Shown: positions 1-8,582 of the stretch, piece by piece
Position numbering within the stretch: the stretch's first letter is position 1
How the letters are laid out: every line of letters starts with the position of its first letter
NCBI GenBank assembly: GCA_040220855.1
Contig: JAVJVZ010000083.1
Span: forward strand, 1-64,000
Length of the DNA stretch: 64,000 bases
Direction of reading: 5' to 3'
Source: JACKNG01 sp040220855
GTDB lineage: Bacteria > Pseudomonadota > Gammaproteobacteria > Ga0077536
Translations under genes and position numbers: made by a program
The notes under the pieces: model-generated
What the model was told of the DNA's origin: nothing
What the model saw: only the letters and a program-made list of their open reading frames with translations
The model's database searches: none

Positions 1-509
1 GGCGCCAGGCGCGCCGCCAGAATGAGCTCGCTGAGCTCGCGCGCGGCGCCGCGCCCGCCCGCGGCGGCGGTGATCCAGTCGGCACGCGCGCGCACGGCGG
101 CGCAGGCATCGGCGACTGCCACGGCAAGGCCGGCCAACGCCATCGGTGCGAGGTCGGGCAGGTCGTCCCCGAGGTAGCATGTGCGTGCGGGTTCGCAGCC
201 GAGCTTCGCCTGCAGGGCGGCGAGGCACGCGCGCTTGTCGCTGACGCCTTGGTGGACGTGGGTGACGCCGAGTTCGCGCATGCGTGCCGCGACCACCGCG
301 GAGCTGCGTCCGGTAATCACCGCGAGCGTCACACCCGCCTCGCGCAGACGCACCATGCCGAGGCCGTCACGCACGTCGAATGCCTTGTATTCCTCGCCAT
401 TGGGGCCAAGGATGATTCGGCCGTCGGTGAGCACGCCATCGACATCGAACACTGCCAGCTCGACCGCCGCGGCCCGGACACGAACCGCCACCGGCGCGGC
501 GCCGTTCAC
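1..509 (-). CDS. kdsC: KdsC, 3-deoxy-D-manno-octulosonate 8-phosphate phosphatase (C-terminus cut by window edge)
   Basis: HAD-superfamily phosphatase that removes phosphate from Kdo-8-P in cytoplasmic Kdo synthesis for lipopolysaccharide. I read 169 codons from a GTG start that overlaps the kdsD stop as GTGA. HAD motif I is visible as DVDGVLTDG near residue 25, motif II as VITGRSS, and motif III/IV as YLGDDLPDL, all typical of the small C0-type KdsC. Family length is about 170-190 residues, so only a few C-terminal residues are missing beyond position 1. The neighbours kdsD and yrbG reproduce the known yrbG-kdsD-kdsC-lptC-lptA-lptB order, so lptC is expected just outside the window. The GTG start is inferred from the overlap; no ATG is available nearby. 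Confidence 0.9.
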   Translation of the reverse strand, partial: MNGAAPVAVRVRAAAVELAVFDVDGVLTDGRIILGPNGEEYKAFDVRDGLGMVRLREAGVTLAVITGRSSAVVAARMRELGVTHVHQGVSDKRACLAALQAKLGCEPARTCYLGDDLPDLAPMALAGLAVAVADACAAVRARADWITAAAGGRGAARELSELILAARLA

Positions 510-1516
510 AGCACGCGCGCCCGCAGCAGGTCGTGCATGTTGAGCACACCCTCGAGGCGCTTGTCGGCGTCGACGACCAGCAGTGCATTGATCTTGTGTT
601 CCTGCATGATCCGCAGCGCCTCGGCGGCGAGCAGGTCGCGACCGACCGTCTTGCATTCGCGCGTCATGACCTCGTCCATGCAGGCATCGCGGACGTCGTG
701 GCCGCGTTCGAAGACGCGGCGCAGGTCTCCGTCGGTAAAGACCCCGACGACACGCTGCCCACTGTCCACGACCGCGGTCATACCGAGGCCGGAACGCGTC
801 ATCTCCACCAGCGCGTCGGCCACCGTGGCAGTGGGGGCGACGATCGGCATGGCGCTGCCGTGATGCATGAGGTCGTCGATCTTGAGCAGCAGGCGCCGGC
901 CCAGCGAGCCGCCGGGGTGGGCGCGCGCGAAGTCGCGCTCGGTGAAGCCGCGCGCTTGCAGCAGGGCAATCGCAAGCGCGTCGCCCATCGCGAGCGCGGC
1001 GGTGGTGCTCGAGGTCGGGGCGAGACCGAGCGGGCAGGCTTCCTCGCGCGCCTCTACGTAAATGGCGACGTCGGCCGCGCGGGCGAGCGTGGAATCGGGC
1101 TTGCCGGTCAGCACGACAAGCGGTACGCCGAGCCGCTTGAGCAGCGGCAGCAGCACGGTCAGCTCGTCGGTTTCGCCGGAATTCGATAGCGCGAGCACCA
1201 CGTCCTGCGGCGTGATCATGCCCATGTCGCCGTGGCTCGCCTCGCCCGGATGAACGAAGAAGGCCGGCGTGCCGGTACTGGCCAGCGTCGCCGCGACCTT
1301 GCCCCCGATGTGCCCCGACTTGCCCATGCCGAGCACCACCACGCGGCCGTTGCAGCCGAGCATGAGACGCGCCGCGTTGACGAAAGCATCGTCGACGTGG
1401 CGTAGCAGGCCCTGCAGCGTGCGTGCCTCGATCTCGAGCACCGCGCGACCGATATCGACCAGCGCCTGGGCATCCGCGGTACGGGACGGTGAACTGGAGT
1501 CGGTGGCTGTGCTCAT
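506..1516 (-). CDS. kdsD: KdsD, D-arabinose 5-phosphate isomerase
   Basis: Interconverts ribulose 5-phosphate and arabinose 5-phosphate, the first step of Kdo synthesis. From the chosen ATG the protein is 336 residues: an SIS sugar-isomerase domain (about 40-190) with the GMGKSG loop followed by HPGEASHGDMG, then two CBS domains (about 210-330) with VVGVFTDGDLRR. This SIS-CBS-CBS layout and length match E. coli KdsD. The frame is open much further upstream, but that part lies inside the antiporter gene and is low-complexity shadow. ATG 1516 is preferred; ATG 1531, five codons upstream, is possible. It sits 35 bases after the antiporter stop and overlaps kdsC by four bases, so the three genes look co-transcribed. 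Confidence 0.95.
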   Translation of the reverse strand: MSTATDSSSPSRTADAQALVDIGRAVLEIEARTLQGLLRHVDDAFVNAARLMLGCNGRVVVLGMGKSGHIGGKVAATLASTGTPAFFVHPGEASHGDMGMITPQDVVLALSNSGETDELTVLLPLLKRLGVPLVVLTGKPDSTLARAADVAIYVEAREEACPLGLAPTSSTTAALAMGDALAIALLQARGFTERDFARAHPGGSLGRRLLLKIDDLMHHGSAMPIVAPTATVADALVEMTRSGLGMTAVVDSGQRVVGVFTDGDLRRVFERGHDVRDACMDEVMTRECKTVGRDLLAAEALRIMQEHKINALLVVDADKRLEGVLNMHDLLRARVL

Positions 1517-1551
1517 GGTACCGGGTTCCATCGTTGCAGGGCGCGGGCGCG

Positions 1552-2514
1552 CTAGTGGTCGAGGAAGAGCATCACCTGGTAGGTGACGAACGCCGTCAGA
1601 AGGATAGCGCCGTCGAGCCTTCCGATCCGCTGCTGGCCGCGGCGCGGGCGACACATCAGGTACAGCGCCAGCGTCAACAGCAACATGCACGGCACGTCAC
1701 GCCGCAGCACGGCAGCTTCGAAGCTGCCCGGGGCGATCAGCGCCGGCATGCCGAGCACGCCGAGGCCGTTGAACATGTTCGAGCCGAGCACGTTGCCGAG
1801 TGCGATGTCGTGTTCGTCCTTCCACGCGCTCGCGATCGAGGCGGCGAGCTCCGGCAGACTGGTGCCGATGGCGACGATGGTGAGGCCGATGACGACGTCA
1901 CTGATCCCGAGCCGTGCGGCGATGTCGACCGCGCCACTGACCACGAAGCGCGAGCCCACCAGCAGCAGCGCGAGGCCGAGTGCCAGCCATACCGTGGCGC
2001 GGACGCCGGACATGCGCGGCGGGCGTTCGCGGTCGATCTCGGCCACGATGGGGTCGTCGCGGCGTACGTGGAGTGCCAGCCACACGGTGGCTGCCATCAT
2101 CACAACCATGCCGGCGAGCAGCAGGATTCCCTCGGCGCGGCTGAGGGCATGGTCCCACAATGTCATGGTCGATACGCCGAGTACCACGAACAGCAGTGGA
2201 AATTCGCGCCCGAGGATGTCGGAGCGTACCGTCATCGGCACGCACAGCGCGGTGACACCGAGCACCAGGCCGACGTTGGTGATGTTCGAGCCGAGCGCGT
2301 TGCCGATCCCGAGCGAGGGGTTGCCGTCCCAGGCGGCGACGGCGGAGACCAGCATCTCCGGCGCGCTGGTGGCGAAACCGACGATGACCAGCCCGACCAG
2401 GATCGCGGGCACGCCGAAATTGGTCGCGATTGCCGCCGCCCCATCGACGAAACGGTCGGCGCCGTAAGTGAGGATGAGGAGTCCGCCGCACATCACGGCG
2501 AAGGCGGTCAGCAT
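1552..2514 (-). CDS. yrbG: YrbG-type calcium/sodium antiporter (CaCA family)
   Basis: Inner-membrane cation exchanger of the CaCA superfamily, 320 residues with about ten hydrophobic segments. The two inverted alpha-repeats are plain: GFATSAPEML with GNALGSNITN in the first half, and AIGTSLPELAAS with GNVLGSNMFN in the second. These carry the acidic residues that bind the transported ions in the family. Length matches E. coli YrbG (325). It heads the kdsD-kdsC operon, as in other gammaproteobacteria. The transported ion and physiological role of YrbG proteins are not settled, so substrate is inferred from family only. Confidence 0.9.
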   Translation of the reverse strand: MLTAFAVMCGGLLILTYGADRFVDGAAAIATNFGVPAILVGLVIVGFATSAPEMLVSAVAAWDGNPSLGIGNALGSNITNVGLVLGVTALCVPMTVRSDILGREFPLLFVVLGVSTMTLWDHALSRAEGILLLAGMVVMMAATVWLALHVRRDDPIVAEIDRERPPRMSGVRATVWLALGLALLLVGSRFVVSGAVDIAARLGISDVVIGLTIVAIGTSLPELAASIASAWKDEHDIALGNVLGSNMFNGLGVLGMPALIAPGSFEAAVLRRDVPCMLLLTLALYLMCRPRRGQQRIGRLDGAILLTAFVTYQVMLFLDH

Positions 2515-2593
2515 GAGATGGCAACGACTCCAGGCATCGCCGCCATGATGCCAGAACGTCCCGCTCGCGGCACCAGCGCCGCGCGCGCGGGCC

Positions 2594-2599
2594 TATAAT
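2594..2599 (+). promoter_or_regulatory. Candidate -10 box for murU
   Basis: A perfect TATAAT hexamer in an otherwise very GC-rich divergent gap, 31 bases upstream of the murU start. No convincing -35 hexamer sits 16-18 bases upstream, so this is a candidate only. Confidence 0.45.
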
Positions 2600-2630
2600 C
2601 GCGGCCTCCCGACGCGCGCTCGAGGCAACA

Positions 2631-3308
2631 GTGAAAGCCATGATCCTGGCAGCCGGTCGCGGCGAACGCATGCGACCGCTGACCGATACCACGCCCAAGC
2701 CGTTGCTCGAGATCGATGGCGAGACGCTCATCGATCGCCACCTGCGCAACCTCGCTGCGGCGGGTATCCGCGACGTCGTGATCAACGTGAGCCATCTGGG
2801 CGCACGTATCGAGGCGTATCTCGGTGACGGCAGCGCGCATGGCGTCAGCATCAGCTACTCACGCGAACCGGGCGCACCGCTCGAGACCGCCGGCGGCATC
2901 GTGCGCGCGCTGCCGCTGCTCGGTAGCGCGCCGTTTATCGTGGTCAACGCTGACGTGTGGACCGATTTCCCCTTGACGACGCTGACCACGCAGCGCGGTC
3001 CGGCGCACCTGGTGCTGGTGCCGAACCCGCCGCATCACCGGGACGGGGATTTCGACCTCGTCGGCGCGCGTGTCCGACGCGGGCCCGTCGGCGGCGCCTA
3101 CACCTACGCCGGTATCGCGGTCTTTGCGCCGGCCCTGTTCGCGGGACTCGCGGACGGGCCCGCGCCGCTTGCGCCGCTGCTGTTCGCCGCCTGCGCGCGT
3201 GGCGCGGTGACGGGCGAGGTTCACGCGGGGCGCTGGTATGACATCGGCACGCCGGCGCGGTTGGCGCAGGTGCGGGCAGCTGTGATGGGCGCCCCGCGCG
3301 GATTGTGA
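2631..3308 (+). CDS. murU: MurU-type N-acetylmuramate 1-phosphate uridylyltransferase
   Basis: Nucleotidyltransferase expected to convert MurNAc-1-P and UTP to UDP-MurNAc in the anabolic murein-recycling route known from Pseudomonas. The 225-residue protein opens with the nucleotide-binding signature LAAGRGERMRPLTDTTPKP, has the family NADV metal-binding aspartate near residue 106, and ends with the HAGRWYDIGTPARL motif shared by MurU and related sugar-1-P nucleotidyltransferases. The start is GTG 2631; ATG 2640 is an alternative. In Pseudomonas murU pairs with the kinase amgK, which is not beside it here. The next gene is a lytic transglycosylase on the same strand, which releases recyclable muropeptides. 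A glucose-1-P type specificity cannot be fully excluded. Confidence 0.8.
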   Translation: MKAMILAAGRGERMRPLTDTTPKPLLEIDGETLIDRHLRNLAAAGIRDVVINVSHLGARIEAYLGDGSAHGVSISYSREPGAPLETAGGIVRALPLLGSAPFIVVNADVWTDFPLTTLTTQRGPAHLVLVPNPPHHRDGDFDLVGARVRRGPVGGAYTYAGIAVFAPALFAGLADGPAPLAPLLFAACARGAVTGEVHAGRWYDIGTPARLAQVRAAVMGAPRGL

Positions 3309-3458
3309 ACGATGCCCGGCGCCGCTTGACCGCGCCGGCAGGCGCGGCGATGATGCCGCGGCGCTCGCCCCACAACAGCCCCCAGAACGACGCATGCAAG
3401 GAACATGCCGTTCGATGAGAGCGCCTCTCCTGTCCGTTTTCAACACGGCTTCAATGCG

Positions 3459-5546
3459 ATGAGCCTCGAGCAACAGCATTGCCGGCAGACCCTGCGTCGC
3501 CGGCGCCGCCTCCCTGTCCGCCATCATTCCCTGCTGGGGCTGGTGGCGGTATTGCTGTGGGCGACCTGCGTGAGCGGTGCGCCTGCCGAATCCGGTCGGG
3601 GCGATGTTCTGCGCGTGCTCAAGCTGCGCCATCACCACGTCAACCACCCGCATCGCGACGTAGCCGGCGAATACCGTCTGCTCGCCGATTTCGCGCGCGA
3701 CGCCGGCGTGCAGATCGAATGGCACGACGGTGTCGAACCCGCCGAACTGGCCGCGCGCCTGAGGCGCGGCGAGGCCGACCTGCTGCTCGCCGACGTCGCG
3801 CCCGACGTCGCTGCCGGTGCCGGGCTCGAGCCCGGGCTGCCCATCGGCAGCTACCGTCACCTGGTCTACGGACGTGACGATCTCACCGTGCGCGATCCGC
3901 GCGATCTTGCCGGCCTGCGCGTCGCGGTCAATCTTTCCTCGCCACTGTGGCCGTATCTCAACGCGCTCGCCGCGGCGCACCCGATGAGTGTCGTGGTCCT
4001 GCCCGACAACACCTCGCGCGAGGCGCTGCTCGCCGGTATCGGCACCGACGCGTGGGATGCCGCCGTGGTCAGCGCCCGCCCCGGCGAGGACCCGGCCAGC
4101 GCGATGCCACGGGTGCGCGTGCAGTTCGAACTGGCCGGGGGCAACCTGGCGCGCTGGCGCTTCGCGCCGGGGCGAACGGCGTTACGCAAACGGGTCGATG
4201 CGTACCTGCTACGCGCCCACGCCGCGGTGACCGCACCGCAGGTGGCGATGGGTGACCTCGACGTCATCACCAATCGCCACGTGCTGCGCGTGGTCACGCG
4301 GATGGACCCCCACAACTACTTCGTGCGCGACGGCCGGCCGGCCGGCTTCGAGTACGAGCTGATGCGACTGTACGCGCGCCGCAACGGGCTCAGCGTCGAG
4401 TTCCTGGTGGGTGAATCCGACCAGCAGATCCTCGACTGGCTGCGCCGCGGCATGGCCGACGTGGTGGCGACGCGGATCGATGCCGGCGCGGTACGCGGCG
4501 ACCCGGCGCTGACGCAGTCGCGCAGCTTCTTCCACAGCGCCTCGGTGATCCTCCATCGCAGCGGGCCGCGGCTGCTCGGCGCGGACGACCTCGCCGGACG
4601 GCGCGTCGCCGTGCTCGGCAACAGCGTGCAGCACCGCACCCTCGGTGAACTGGTCGCCGGCGGACTCGCCGCCGAGGCCGTCGTGTACCCGCCAGACACC
4701 GTGCTGAGCGAACTTGCCGGTGCCCTTGCGCGCGGCGTGGTCGACGCCGCGATCGTCGATGCCCACGCCGTCGCCGCATTGCGTGACGCGCATCCCGGCA
4801 TCACTGCCGGCGCGTCACTGCCGAGCAGTTATTACTATGCCTGGACGGTGCGCACACGGGACGTGCGGCTGCGCGCTTCGCTCGATCGTTTCCTCGCCGG
4901 TACCTGGCGCAAATCACCGTTCAACGTGCTCGCTGCACGCTACTTCGACAGGCCCGGTGCCGCACGCTTCACCCGCTTCGAGCGCATCTCGCCCTTCGAC
5001 CACCTGATCCGGCGCTACGCCGAGGCCAACGATTTCGATTGGCGCCTGATCGCCGCGCAGATGTATCACGAGAGCAAGTTCGATCCGCATGCCGAATCGA
5101 CCACCGGCGCACGCGGCCTGATGCAGCTGCAGCCGCGTACGGCCGCTGCGATGGGCGTCGCGAACCCGTTCGATCCGGAAGCCGGCATCCGCGGAGGTAT
5201 CGGTTACCTCAAGCGCATGCGTCAGCGTTTCGCCGGCAACATCGCGCCGCGCGATCGCACGTGGTTCGCGCTGGCCGCCTACAACATCGGCTACCAGCGA
5301 GTCGAGCGCGCGCGCCGCCGTGCCGCGGAGCAGGGTCTCGACCCGACGCGCTGGTTCGGCCACGTCGAGCAGGTGATGCGCCAGCTGGCGCGGCAGGATC
5401 GCAACGTGCGCTGGGGGCAGACGGTGGCCTACGTGCGTGCCATTCGCTCGCTCTACAGTACCTACAACCGTCTCCAGGAGACACTCACGGCGGGTGTCGA
5501 GCCGGCCGCCGGCGAACTCCGCCACGCGGGCGCCGGCGCTTCCTGA
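3459..5546 (+). CDS. MltF-like lytic transglycosylase with tandem solute-binding domains
   Basis: Exported murein hydrolase of 695 residues from ATG 3459. A basic N-terminus and hydrophobic stretch (LLGLVAVLLWATCVSGA) form a signal peptide. It is followed by two bacterial extracellular solute-binding (SBP family 3) domains in tandem, about 50-260 and 275-490, and a C-terminal SLT domain from about 515. The SLT catalytic glutamate is E538 in MYHESKFDP, followed by GARGLMQLQP and the AAYNIGYQRV motif. E. coli MltF has one SBP3 domain plus SLT and about 518 residues, so the extra N-terminal SBP3 unit is the odd feature. ATG 3405 is in frame but would put 18 polar residues before the signal. No lipobox is seen. 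It lies 150 bases after murU. Confidence 0.85.
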   Translation: MSLEQQHCRQTLRRRRRLPVRHHSLLGLVAVLLWATCVSGAPAESGRGDVLRVLKLRHHHVNHPHRDVAGEYRLLADFARDAGVQIEWHDGVEPAELAARLRRGEADLLLADVAPDVAAGAGLEPGLPIGSYRHLVYGRDDLTVRDPRDLAGLRVAVNLSSPLWPYLNALAAAHPMSVVVLPDNTSREALLAGIGTDAWDAAVVSARPGEDPASAMPRVRVQFELAGGNLARWRFAPGRTALRKRVDAYLLRAHAAVTAPQVAMGDLDVITNRHVLRVVTRMDPHNYFVRDGRPAGFEYELMRLYARRNGLSVEFLVGESDQQILDWLRRGMADVVATRIDAGAVRGDPALTQSRSFFHSASVILHRSGPRLLGADDLAGRRVAVLGNSVQHRTLGELVAGGLAAEAVVYPPDTVLSELAGALARGVVDAAIVDAHAVAALRDAHPGITAGASLPSSYYYAWTVRTRDVRLRASLDRFLAGTWRKSPFNVLAARYFDRPGAARFTRFERISPFDHLIRRYAEANDFDWRLIAAQMYHESKFDPHAESTTGARGLMQLQPRTAAAMGVANPFDPEAGIRGGIGYLKRMRQRFAGNIAPRDRTWFALAAYNIGYQRVERARRRAAEQGLDPTRWFGHVEQVMRQLARQDRNVRWGQTVAYVRAIRSLYSTYNRLQETLTAGVEPAAGELRHAGAGAS

Positions 5547-5556
5547 GCGGGGCCGG

Positions 5557-6243
5557 TCAGGGGCAGTAGCGCGTCGGGTCGACGAGGCCGGCGGCGGCGA
5601 AGCCGTCGCGGCGCAGGCGGCACGCATCGCAGGCGCCACAGGCGCGCGCCTCGGCATCCGGCGCATAGCAGCTCACCGTTTCACCGTAATCGACGCCGAG
5701 CGCGTGACCGCGCTGCACGATTTCCGCCTTGCTGAGGTGCATCAGAGGCGCGACGACGCGCGTCGGCCGGCCTTCGACGCCGGCACGCGTGGCAAGCGCA
5801 GCGAGCCGTTCGAAGGCGGTGACGAACTCGGGCCGGCAGTCCGGGTAGCCCGAGTAGTCGACGGCATTGACGCCGATGTGGATCTCCTCGGCCTCGACGA
5901 CCTCGGCGAGACCGAGAGCCAGCGCGAGCATCACGGTGTTACGTGCGGGTACATAGGTGACCGGTATCCCCGCGCTCGGCGTCGTCGGCACCGCGATCGC
6001 CGGATCAGTCAACGCCGAGCCGCCGAGCTGGCCGTAGTCGAGGGTGATGACGCGATGCTCGCACGCACCGAGGCGGCGTGCGACGCGCGCCGCCGCGGCG
6101 AGCTCACAGCGGTGGCGCTGGCCGTAGTCGACGCTGAGGGCGTGGCAGTCACGCCCGGCGGCACGCGCGATCGCGAGTACGGTGGCCGAGTCGAGGCCAC
6201 CGGACAGCAGTACCACGGCGCGCGGGACAGCAGTCGCGCTCAT
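5557..6243 (-). CDS. queC: QueC, 7-cyano-7-deazaguanine synthase
   Basis: ATP-dependent enzyme that turns 7-carboxy-7-deazaguanine into preQ0 for queuosine in tRNA. The 228-residue protein has the PP-loop SGGLDS at residues 14-19 and a C-terminal four-cysteine zinc site in which CGACDAC is recognisable, both diagnostic. Its ATG overlaps the queE stop as ATGA, so the frame upstream of 6243, although open, is not used. It follows queE directly and ends ten bases from the convergent transglycosylase gene. Confidence 0.95.
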   Translation of the reverse strand: MSATAVPRAVVLLSGGLDSATVLAIARAAGRDCHALSVDYGQRHRCELAAAARVARRLGACEHRVITLDYGQLGGSALTDPAIAVPTTPSAGIPVTYVPARNTVMLALALGLAEVVEAEEIHIGVNAVDYSGYPDCRPEFVTAFERLAALATRAGVEGRPTRVVAPLMHLSKAEIVQRGHALGVDYGETVSCYAPDAEARACGACDACRLRRDGFAAAGLVDPTRYCP

Positions 6244-6932
6244 CGGCCCGGCTCGTCGCCCCATAGCAGCTTGTGCAGTTGCAGCTGGAAGCGCACCGGC
6301 AGGCGGTCGGCGACGATCCAGTCGGCCAGCTCGCGCGGCGCGAGGCTGCCGTGGACGGGCGAGAAGAGCACGTCGATGGTCGGTGGGACACGCGCGAGCT
6401 GCGCCATGCTCCACTCGTAGTCGGCGCGGTCGGCGATGACGAACTTGAGTTCGTCGCCGCGCGCGAGGTGGGCGAGATTGTCCCAGCGATTGCGCCCCTC
6501 TTCGCCGGAGCCGGGTGGCTTGAGATCGACCACCTTGACCACGCGCGGGTCGAGGCCGGCGATGTCGAGTGCGCCGCTGGTCTCGAGCGAGACGCGGTGC
6601 CCCGCATCGCAGAGCATCGCGAGCAGGTCGGGCGTGGCGGCTTGCGCAAGCGGCTCGCCACCCGTGACGGTGACGTGGCGCACGCCGTGCGTGGCAACCT
6701 CCGCGGCGATCGCGGCGAGCGTCATCACGCGACCGCCGCTGAATGCATAGGCCGTGTCACACCAATGGCAGCGCAACGGGCAGCCGGTGGTGCGGACGAA
6801 CACGGTCGGCCAGCCGACACTCGCCGATTCGCCTTGCAGCGAGCGGAAGATCTCGGTGATACGGAGGGTGCCCGATGCCGCACGCGCGTCGCCGCCGCGC
6901 GGCGCGCGGCGGGCGAGCTCCTCGACCGCCAC
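6240..6932 (-). CDS. queE: QueE, 7-carboxy-7-deazaguanine synthase (radical SAM)
   Basis: Radical-SAM enzyme that makes 7-carboxy-7-deazaguanine from 6-carboxytetrahydropterin, the step before QueC. The 230-residue product has FRSLQGES near the N-terminus and the 4Fe-4S cysteines C51, C55 and C58 in CPLRCHWCDT, the standard CX3CX2C. VTGGEPL is the SAM-binding glycine stretch. Translation starts at GTG 6932, three bases after the cpoB stop; no ATG is available near the conserved N-terminus. The tol-pal-cpoB-queE order is widespread in gammaproteobacteria. Confidence 0.95.
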   Translation of the reverse strand: MAVEELARRAPRGGDARAASGTLRITEIFRSLQGESASVGWPTVFVRTTGCPLRCHWCDTAYAFSGGRVMTLAAIAAEVATHGVRHVTVTGGEPLAQAATPDLLAMLCDAGHRVSLETSGALDIAGLDPRVVKVVDLKPPGSGEEGRNRWDNLAHLARGDELKFVIADRADYEWSMAQLARVPPTIDVLFSPVHGSLAPRELADWIVADRLPVRFQLQLHKLLWGDEPGR

Positions 6933-6935
6933 CGC

Positions 6936-7937
6936 TCAGGGCGCCTGCGCGCGCAGGCGTTGAATGCGCTCGTCGGCGAGGCGTGCGGCAGCAGAGCCGG
7001 GGAAGCGCGTCTTCAGGGTGCCGAGCACCGACAGCGCCTGCTCGTCGAGGCCGAGCTCGGAATAGCTGTAGGCGATCTTGAGCAGCGCATGCGACTGCTT
7101 CTGGCTGTCCGGGTAACCGCTGACGAGCTTCTGGTACTGCTCGATGGCCGGCTCGAACTGGCGCATCACGTAGTACGCCTCACCGAGCCAGTACTGCGCG
7201 TTATCGGCGTACTGGCTATGCGGATACTGCTGCAGGAAGCCGTTGAAGGCGGCGATGGAATCCTCGTACTTGCCTGCCTTGAGCAAGCCGAATGCGTCCC
7301 GGTAGGCCGCTTCCGAGGCCGGACTGTCGGTGCGCATGCCGGGCCCCTGCAGCGAGGGGGTCGGCGCAGCCGGTGGCAGCCCGGCGACGGCGAGGGGGTC
7401 GTCGGCGGTCGCTGCCGTGGGCTCCGTATCCGTGGGAGCCGCTGCGCCTGCCGTGGCAGGCGGCGTGGCGGGATTGCCCGCCGTGCCGAGGTCGACCGCA
7501 ATGCCTTCCTCGGCGGGCGTGCCGGCGACGGCGACGTCACCGGGGGCCTCGATGGTCGACAGCGGCGGGTCCAGCGTCGTTTCGTCGGTGCCGGTCGCCG
7601 CGCTGCCGGCCGGCAGGCTGATCACGCCGGCCTGCTCGAGCGTGCCGACGCGCTGGTCGAGATTGTTGTAGACGTCGCGCTGGCCCTTGCGCAGCTGCTC
7701 GAGCGCGAAGTTCTGGTTTTCAACCTCGCCGCGCAGTTGCCGCACTTCCTGCTGCAGGGTCTCGACCTGGCGCACCAGTTCGAGCAGCCCCTTGTTGTCG
7801 AGCAGGCGCTCGATACGGTCGAGGCGCGACGTGGTGGCGTCCTGCTGTGCGCTCACCGGCGTGGCGAGCGCCGTGATTGCCAATGCGGCTGCGACAGCAG
7901 GCAGGCGGCGGTGACGACGGGTGAATGGCGTGACCAT
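6936..7937 (-). CDS. cpoB: CpoB (YbgF), Tol-Pal associated periplasmic coordinator
   Basis: Periplasmic protein that links PBP1B activity to the Tol machine during constriction. It has 333 residues, a signal peptide cut after about A30 (ATPVSA-QQ), an N-terminal coiled coil (about 35-100) for trimerisation, a Pro/Ala/Thr-rich linker (about 105-200) and C-terminal TPR repeats with AAYRDAFGLLKAGKYEDSI and QYWLGEAYY. The linker is longer than in E. coli CpoB (263 residues). ATG 7937 shares its first base with the pal stop (TGATG), which decides against the TTG one codon upstream. Confidence 0.93.
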   Translation of the reverse strand: MVTPFTRRHRRLPAVAAALAITALATPVSAQQDATTSRLDRIERLLDNKGLLELVRQVETLQQEVRQLRGEVENQNFALEQLRKGQRDVYNNLDQRVGTLEQAGVISLPAGSAATGTDETTLDPPLSTIEAPGDVAVAGTPAEEGIAVDLGTAGNPATPPATAGAAAPTDTEPTAATADDPLAVAGLPPAAPTPSLQGPGMRTDSPASEAAYRDAFGLLKAGKYEDSIAAFNGFLQQYPHSQYADNAQYWLGEAYYVMRQFEPAIEQYQKLVSGYPDSQKQSHALLKIAYSYSELGLDEQALSVLGTLKTRFPGSAAARLADERIQRLRAQAP

Positions 7938-8491
7938 CAATAGACCAGCTCGACGCGACGATTGAGCGCGTAGGATTGTTCCTCGTGGCCATCGACCGCG
8001 GGACGCTCCTCGCCGTAGCTCACCGTGCGGACCTGGCCGGCTGAGGCGCCGAGCAGCACCAGCTGGCGCCGCACTGCGAGGGCGCGGCGCTCGCCGAGCG
8101 CGAGGTTGTACTCGCGCGAGCCACGTTCGTCGGCATGCCCCTCGAGCGTCACGCTCAGGGTCGGATTGGCGGCCAGGAAGGCCGCGTGGGCGGCGACGGT
8201 ATCGCTCGAGTCCCCGCGGATGTTGGCGCTGTCGTAGTCGAAGTAGATGATACGAACGGCCAGCGGGCTGGCCGGATCGTTGAGCGCCGCGGGTGACAGT
8301 TCCGAGCCCTGCGGCAGTCCGTCATTCCCGGTACCCAGTGCGGTCGCGCCGCTGCCGCCCTGGCCGCTGCTGCGGTCCTCGACCTGTGCGCGGCTTTGCG
8401 CGTCGTCGGTGCGGGTGGCGCGCGAACCGCATCCGGTCACGAACAATGCGGCCAACAGAACGACGAAGAGTTTCCGGCCAGCCCCTTTCAT
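7937..8491 (-). CDS. pal: Pal, peptidoglycan-associated outer-membrane lipoprotein
   Basis: Outer-membrane lipoprotein that binds murein through its OmpA-like domain and TolB at the septum. From ATG 8491 it has 184 residues with lipobox VTGC and lipidated C21, an acidic/Gly-Ser linker, and an OmpA C-like domain with IYFDYDSANI and the murein-binding LEGHADERGSREYNLALG. The start is fixed by a perfect AAGGAG six bases upstream; in-frame GTG 8506 and ATG 8497 overlap that site and are rejected. Fifth gene of the tol-pal operon. Confidence 0.96.
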   Translation of the reverse strand: MKGAGRKLFVVLLAALFVTGCGSRATRTDDAQSRAQVEDRSSGQGGSGATALGTGNDGLPQGSELSPAALNDPASPLAVRIIYFDYDSANIRGDSSDTVAAHAAFLAANPTLSVTLEGHADERGSREYNLALGERRALAVRRQLVLLGASAGQVRTVSYGEERPAVDGHEEQSYALNRRVELVY

Positions 8492-8497
8492 GTCCAT

Positions 8498-8503
8498 CTC
8501 CTT
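8498..8503 (-). promoter_or_regulatory. Strong ribosome binding site of pal
   Basis: AAGGAG on the minus strand, six bases before ATG 8491. It selects that ATG over the in-frame GTG and ATG that would start on or beside it. The Tol genes upstream mostly rely on overlap coupling, so this strong site fits the high demand for Pal. Confidence 0.7.
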
Positions 8504-8582
8504 CACAGAGGTAGTAATCGGTCAGGGAAATCGAATTGGTGACGTGTCGTGACCACGGCGAGGTGGCAAGTGAGCGGATTGC

